Positions 42,223 to 45,044 of a stretch of DNA of 45,044 nt are shown here, in pieces; position 1 is the stretch's first letter; every line of letters begins with the position of its first letter. Position numbers and translations under genes: made by a program. Source of the DNA: Halorubrum sp. GN11_10-6_MGM (lineage in GTDB: Archaea; Halobacteriota; Halobacteria; Halobacteriales; Haloferacaceae). The notes below the pieces were generated by a model. The model searched no databases and had not been told where the DNA came from. It was given only the letters and a program-made list of their open reading frames with translations. The stretch is taken from positions 1-45,044 of the forward strand of contig NZ_SGUC01000025.1 in assembly GCF_005435165.1 (NCBI RefSeq), in the 5' to 3' direction.

Positions 42223-42271
42223 TGGGTTGAACACAGCGAGAACCGCCGACCTGCTCCGTGTGAAGGAGCCG
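42223..42271 (-). pseudogene. Inverted, decayed copy of the tRNA-Val 3' half
   Basis: On the minus strand the 49 bases start CGGCTCCTTCACACGGAGC, identical to the anticodon arm of tRNA-Val. One mismatch precedes CGGCGGTTC, then ten altered bases, then CAACCCA, at exactly the same spacing as in the tRNA. The 5' half is absent. Integrases often use the segment from the anticodon to the 3' end, so this is a likely old attachment site or remnant, although its orientation is opposite to the intact gene. Confidence 0.75.
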
Positions 42272-42378
42272 ATCGGAACGTGACTTCTCATGTAGAAGAC
42301 AAAATCAGATGTGTGGGAATCAAACCAGTCTACCCGGCGGACCTGAGACTACTGTGGACCATCACTTAGCGGAAGTTA

Positions 42379-42500
42379 CTACAGGTCGAACTCGTCGTAC
42401 TTTTCGAATACGAGACCGGAGTACTCGCCCGTCATCCTGCGTGGGCTTAGGAATTGATAGAATTCGTCGAGGACAAAACAGAAAAGGAGCGTCCAGCTAC
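42379..42500 (-). pseudogene. Remnant of a protein C-terminus
   Basis: The minus strand encodes, without a start codon, LDEFYQFLSPRRMTGEY followed by SGLVFEKYDEFDL and a TAG. The composition is that of a soluble, acidic halophilic protein end. A stop lies upstream in frame. I do not recognise the family. It fits debris at an integration site. Confidence 0.35.
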
Positions 42501-42542
42501 CGCACTAGACTGAGACAGGACAGAATGCGACGATATTGTTGA

Positions 42543-42983
42543 TTATCTCCAGAGATGACGATCGCTAGTACCTCCAATTTTAATCTCTGAAGCGTCTTTC
42601 GCAACTCGTCTGAAGTACTTCTGAACAGTCTCACGAGAAACACCCATATTCTCAGCAAGCTCTCGTTTTCCCTCATCATGCCGAGGACCGAGGTTGGTGT
42701 AGTACTGAAAGTGTGCCATGTAGTGATATGTTGCCATTGCTGGCTTACCAGCAAGAGCGATTTGAAATGGTATTACTTCTCGATCTGGTATTATCGGAAT
42801 ATCCCCGTATAGTGCTCGAAGAGCAGCATACATACTGCCATTAATGAAACCCACCGGTTTGATCAGTTCATCATCACCGGTGAGAATGCCGTAGCTACCA
42901 TGATCATGTCCAAACGCACACTCACCATTTTGCCCATCATATATGTGTAGGACATGTACGAACTCCTCATACTGCTCGTCCAT
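42543..42983 (-). CDS. Helix-turn-helix protein with unknown N-terminal domain
   Basis: A 146-residue protein. The first 85 residues (HVLHIYDGQNGECAFGHDHGSYGILTGDDEL and INGSMYAALRALYGDIPI) are of no family known to me. From about residue 105, KRELAENMGVSRETVQKYFRRVAKDA is a clear helix-turn-helix. Codon use and low GC differ from the core genome. A TATA box (TTTTATATATG, about 43003-43013) sits 20-30 bp before the ATG, so it is leaderless, and a 21-bp perfect palindrome overlaps the region behind it. An autoregulated DNA-binding regulator is the simplest reading. Confidence 0.65.
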   Translation of the reverse strand: MDEQYEEFVHVLHIYDGQNGECAFGHDHGSYGILTGDDELIKPVGFINGSMYAALRALYGDIPIIPDREVIPFQIALAGKPAMATYHYMAHFQYYTNLGPRHDEGKRELAENMGVSRETVQKYFRRVAKDASEIKIGGTSDRHLWR

Positions 42984-43011
42984 ACTGGATCAAACCTATG
43001 GCGCATATATA

Positions 43012-43032
43012 AAACTCACAAATTGTGAGTTT
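43012..43032. promoter_or_regulatory. 21-bp perfect palindrome, operator candidate
   Basis: AAACTCACAA and TTGTGAGTTT face each other across a single A. The left arm begins at the TATA box of the HTH gene; the right arm lies about 13 bp before the plus-strand TATA (tttttatact, 43044-43053) leading to the nuclease-like gene. One dimeric protein could therefore control both divergent genes. Confidence 0.7.
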
Positions 43033-43074
43033 GGGCACGGACGTTTTTATACTCACGTAGCAACGTTCTCAGAC

Positions 43075-43090
43075 GCCCTGTAAAAAGGGC
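43075..43090 (+). other. Small hairpin in the leader of the nuclease-like gene
   Basis: GCCCT-GTAAAA-AGGGC gives a 5-bp stem with a 6-base loop, near the predicted RNA start. Its 3' side is followed by the first 23-bp direct repeat. Confidence 0.35.
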
Positions 43091-43098
43091 GCAGAGCC

Positions 43099-43121
43099 CG
43101 CCAGAGCCCACATCCAGTAGC
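43099..43121 (+). repeat. 23-bp direct repeat, left copy
   Basis: Begins CGCCAGAGCCCACATCC and ends AGTAGC. An exact second copy is at 43831-43853. Flanking bases differ, so the identity has sharp limits. Here it sits in the 5' leader, 39-61 bp before the ATG at 43160. Confidence 0.9.
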
Positions 43122-43159
43122 ATGAGTGCGCGATGGTAGGGCACCGATGAGAGATATCA

Positions 43160-43768
43160 ATGTCCAAGCCAGACTCTCCGCGTTCATCCGAACGCAACAG
43201 CCGAGAAGAACAGAGTGCGCTGCTTCCACTAGAATCAGCTGCTGATGTTGGCCGGTCGAACTATGCTCGCGTCGAATTTGATCAACACATCAGCGAGATG
43301 CTGACTGAGCACGCACACCAGCGTTCGCCACAAGACTGCTCCGATCGTTCCTACCGGAACCATCTCCTTGGTGTTGCCAGCGAAGTGGCGGTTGCTACGT
43401 GGCAAGAGGGGGCAATCGACGTCAGAATCTACCCCGATTACTGTGGCGACGACGGTGTCGATGTGGTGGCACCAGCAACTTGGGGAGACGGAACAGACAC
43501 CTTCCAAGTGAAGGCGACACGGAAGATGCGTTCCCCCGAACAGTGGGTGGCAGAGGACGAAATCGACAAGGCGGATTACTTCGTCCTCTGTGCGACAAAT
43601 GCTCCGTCTCGATACGTCGAGATCGTGGGGTACGTTCCCCAACCTGTACTCCGGAGCATCGGAACAGGATACCTCCGGAATGGCTACCTACTGTCAGCCG
43701 AGTATCTGAGTCCGGTCAAACCGGAACACTACTCGCCGAGCGACGTGCGTGAGGTGATGTACAGCTGA
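43160..43768 (+). CDS. PD-(D/E)XK nuclease-like protein
   Basis: A 202-residue protein, low in GC. The middle shows the pattern of a PD-(D/E)XK nuclease: Glu in GVASEVAVATWQEG, Asp in DDGVDVVAPATW, then FQVKATRKMRS with Gln-x-Lys as the third element. KADYFVLCATN and VEIVGYVPQPVLRSIG form the following strand-helix. The N-terminal 30 residues are polar and probably disordered. Such folds cut or bind DNA in restriction, repair and anti-mobile-element systems. No methyltransferase is adjacent, so a classic restriction-modification pair is not supported. It lies between exact 23-bp repeats and may travel as a cassette. Likely fold; target unknown. Confidence 0.55.
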   Translation: MSKPDSPRSSERNSREEQSALLPLESAADVGRSNYARVEFDQHISEMLTEHAHQRSPQDCSDRSYRNHLLGVASEVAVATWQEGAIDVRIYPDYCGDDGVDVVAPATWGDGTDTFQVKATRKMRSPEQWVAEDEIDKADYFVLCATNAPSRYVEIVGYVPQPVLRSIGTGYLRNGYLLSAEYLSPVKPEHYSPSDVREVMYS

Positions 43769-43830
43769 CTGTTATGTTCTAAGCGCAATCACTGTCGCTC
43801 ACGAGGACAACGGCGGGCTGCTGGTACAAA

Positions 43831-43853
43831 CGCCAGAGCCCACATCCAGTAGC
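43831..43853 (+). repeat. 23-bp direct repeat, right copy
   Basis: Identical to 43099-43121, in the same orientation, 732 bp apart start to start. Lies 63 bp after the stop of the nuclease-like gene. Confidence 0.9.
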
Positions 43854-43872
43854 GATGGGAACTGTAGTACAC

Positions 43873-43913
43873 ATGGTAATCAAACCATCGGCGATTCAGC
43901 GAAAAACTGAATC
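43873..43913. terminator. Two tandem small hairpins
   Basis: ATGGT-AATCAA-ACCAT (43873-43888) is followed by GATTCAG-CGAAAAA-CTGAATC (43893-43913). Together with a nearby TTTAGGATTTAT they could end a transcript or form a small RNA. The rest of the gap to 44096 is AT-rich with no gene. Confidence 0.4.
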
Positions 43914-44096
43914 TCGTTTAGGATTTATGAGGAGACTTGACACAGGGGTCACTCCGAGCTAAATCAAAGTGTCTCTGTGATAACGTTCCACAATCGAACT
44001 GAACAAAAACGTGTGGTTAATCATAAAATTTTTATAATTATTTTCATGTGATATTTCACGCTCTCAATCGGTCAGCACAGGTCACGGAGATACAGA

Positions 44097-44846
44097 TCAA
44101 ACGTGAATCATAGCTTGTGCAACTTTTTCACCTTGATAATAGCCATACGCCGTTGTGACTGTAGCTTTTTTAATTTCACCATCGATTGCTCTAATTCGAT
44201 ACTCGATCTCTGGGGCGTGACCACCTTCACTCATGAGTGTTCGAAACCGCTCACTTGCGGTTTCTTGATCTTCGGCATGAAGGAACTGAGTAAATGCCTC
44301 GTTCTCTAGGTCTGCGTGTGAGTCTGCATTGAGGAAAGTCACGGCTGAATCATTTGCGTAGACGGACCGGCCATCAGTATCAAACAAAAGTATCGGGATA
44401 GGTGCGGTATCCACTAGGTTATGATACCGTTCATCCGTTCGTTTTGCTGTCGCTTCTGTGTGGTACTGTTCAACGGCATTCTGAATCCGATTAGCTAGTA
44501 ACGTGTAGTGATCCGTCCCGCTCTGTTTTTGAATGTAGTCTGTCGCACCAGCAGAAATCGCGTCGCCTGCAATCTCCTCACTTCCTTTTCCAGTGTATAG
44601 TATAAACGGGAGATTCGGTAACTTTGAACGGAGAGCCCTCAGAAATTCAATTCCATTTTTTCCGGGCATCTCATAGTCAGATACGATACAGTCGATATTA
44701 TCTGCCGAAACACGATCCAAGCCTTCATCGACTCGATTAGCCGTCTCAACATCAAATTTCTCGTTTTGACGTTCCAAGAAGGTCTGTACCAATTCAGTAA
44801 AGCTTGGTTCATCATCGACGTGGAGAATCGAAGCATTTTGTTTCAT
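44097..44846 (-). CDS. Response regulator receiver plus PAS domain protein, no kinase
   Basis: A 249-residue protein. Residues 1-120 form a receiver: SILHVDDEPSFTELVQTFL (acidic pair), CIVSDYEMPGKNGIEFL with the phospho-accepting Asp, LYTGKGSEEIAGDAISAGATDYIQKQ with the Thr and Lys switch. Residues about 135-249 are a PAS domain (YHNLVDTAPIPILLFDTDGRSVYANDSAVTFLN). The chain stops at AMIHV, where haloarchaeal relatives usually continue into another PAS/GAF or a histidine kinase. Hence it may be a shortened gene or a true stand-alone sensor-receiver. Low GC. No partner kinase in view. Confidence 0.87.
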   Translation of the reverse strand: MKQNASILHVDDEPSFTELVQTFLERQNEKFDVETANRVDEGLDRVSADNIDCIVSDYEMPGKNGIEFLRALRSKLPNLPFILYTGKGSEEIAGDAISAGATDYIQKQSGTDHYTLLANRIQNAVEQYHTEATAKRTDERYHNLVDTAPIPILLFDTDGRSVYANDSAVTFLNADSHADLENEAFTQFLHAEDQETASERFRTLMSEGGHAPEIEYRIRAIDGEIKKATVTTAYGYYQGEKVAQAMIHV

Positions 44847-44978
44847 AATTAGTATATTTGGTAGGCATAAGCAAAAAATCCTACGCTGGAAACTACATAG
44901 TGTATAGATACTACTTACGCTCTTGGGTAGAGGATTGTTGGTCAGTTCTCAGCAGTAGCTGGAAGTCACAGCAGGCAA

Positions 44979-45000
44979 GGGTGACGCGGCCGCGTCACCC
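44979..45000. repeat. 22-bp perfect palindrome without loop
   Basis: GGGTGACGCGG is followed directly by its reverse complement CCGCGTCACCC. The site is GC-rich inside AT-rich surroundings. A second inverted repeat follows at once (45001-45032). Confidence 0.85.
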
Positions 45001-45032
45001 GACGAACGATGTTCCCTATCAAGACGTTCGTC
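45001..45032. terminator. 8-bp inverted repeat, hairpin with 16-base loop
   Basis: GACGAACG (45001-45008) and CGTTCGTC (45025-45032) pair perfectly. Following the 22-bp palindrome, this suggests an RNA structure or terminator of a gene beyond the window. Confidence 0.5.
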
Positions 45033-45044
45033 TCGGAGCGTCGC

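Larger units (their letters stand above)
42008..42542. other. Low-GC stretch after tRNA-Val, no intact gene
   Basis: This 535-bp stretch begins at the tRNA end, where composition changes abruptly. It holds the inverted tRNA-Val fragment (42223-42271) and a protein remnant (42379-42500). Other open frames here are short and lack signals. I find no integrase gene within the window. Confidence 0.6.

Noticed and set aside
43160-43768. Complete restriction-modification system
   Set aside because: No methyltransferase gene or motif is found on either side within the window.

Overview
This 45 kb window looks chromosomal and comes from a halophilic archaeon, most likely of the Halorubrum/Haloferax group. 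The genus is an inference. Supporting signs are very high GC with GC-rich third codon positions, acidic proteins, archaeal TATA boxes about 25 bp before many start codons (leaderless genes), tRNA genes without encoded CCA, and marker genes: the bacterioruberin cluster crtD-lyeJ-cruF, a CetZ tubulin-like gene, coenzyme F420 genes (cofC, cofG), archaeal trmY, dacZ and several haloarchaeal families of unknown function.

Layout. 1-14.4 kb is ordinary core genome: moaA, a metallo-beta-lactamase-fold hydrolase, a universal stress protein, a DacZ-type diadenylate cyclase, the carotenoid operon, two short-chain dehydrogenases separated by a structured repeat (element A), thiE, an RHH/PIN toxin-antitoxin-like pair, a MATE exporter, an MscS channel and cofG. 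14.4-18.8 kb is a visibly lower-GC island: an SSS-family symporter, a 30-residue one-helix membrane protein, an amidase and an IclR regulator. It lies between cofG and cofC, which are normally neighbours, so it looks like a transferred uptake-and-hydrolysis module. 18.8-31.1 kb returns to core genes: cofC, cetZ, an NDUFA9-like protein, a double Usp protein, a CNNM/CBS membrane protein, tmk, two haloarchaeal unknowns, an ATP-grasp ligase, an MFS transporter with an octapeptide-repeat tail, pyrF, a 46-residue zinc finger, trmY and a CHY zinc finger.

31.1-42 kb: a second copy of the structured repeat (element B), tRNA-Pro(CGG), a 1355-residue protein joining HEAT repeats, a pentapeptide-like beta-solenoid and a potassium-channel pore, then DUF429, TVP38, GtrA plus a sulfatase-superfamily protein, an epoxide-hydrolase-like enzyme, a coiled-coil protein, a 15-copy 8-bp microsatellite and tRNA-Val(CAC).

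42-45 kb: directly after tRNA-Val the composition drops again. This stretch has an inverted, decayed copy of the tRNA-Val 3' half, a gene remnant, a small HTH protein with a 21-bp palindromic operator candidate, a PD-(D/E)XK-like protein between two exact 23-bp direct repeats, and a receiver-PAS protein without a kinase. It reads as an integration zone using tRNA-Val as its anchor.

The most interesting candidates for something undescribed are elements A/B (conserved blocks with compensatory hairpin replacement and TATA boxes, suggesting a multicopy structured RNA), the HEAT-solenoid-channel fusion, the symporter/one-helix/amidase island, and the repeat-bracketed nuclease-like gene. All functions are inferred from sequence; no database search was run.
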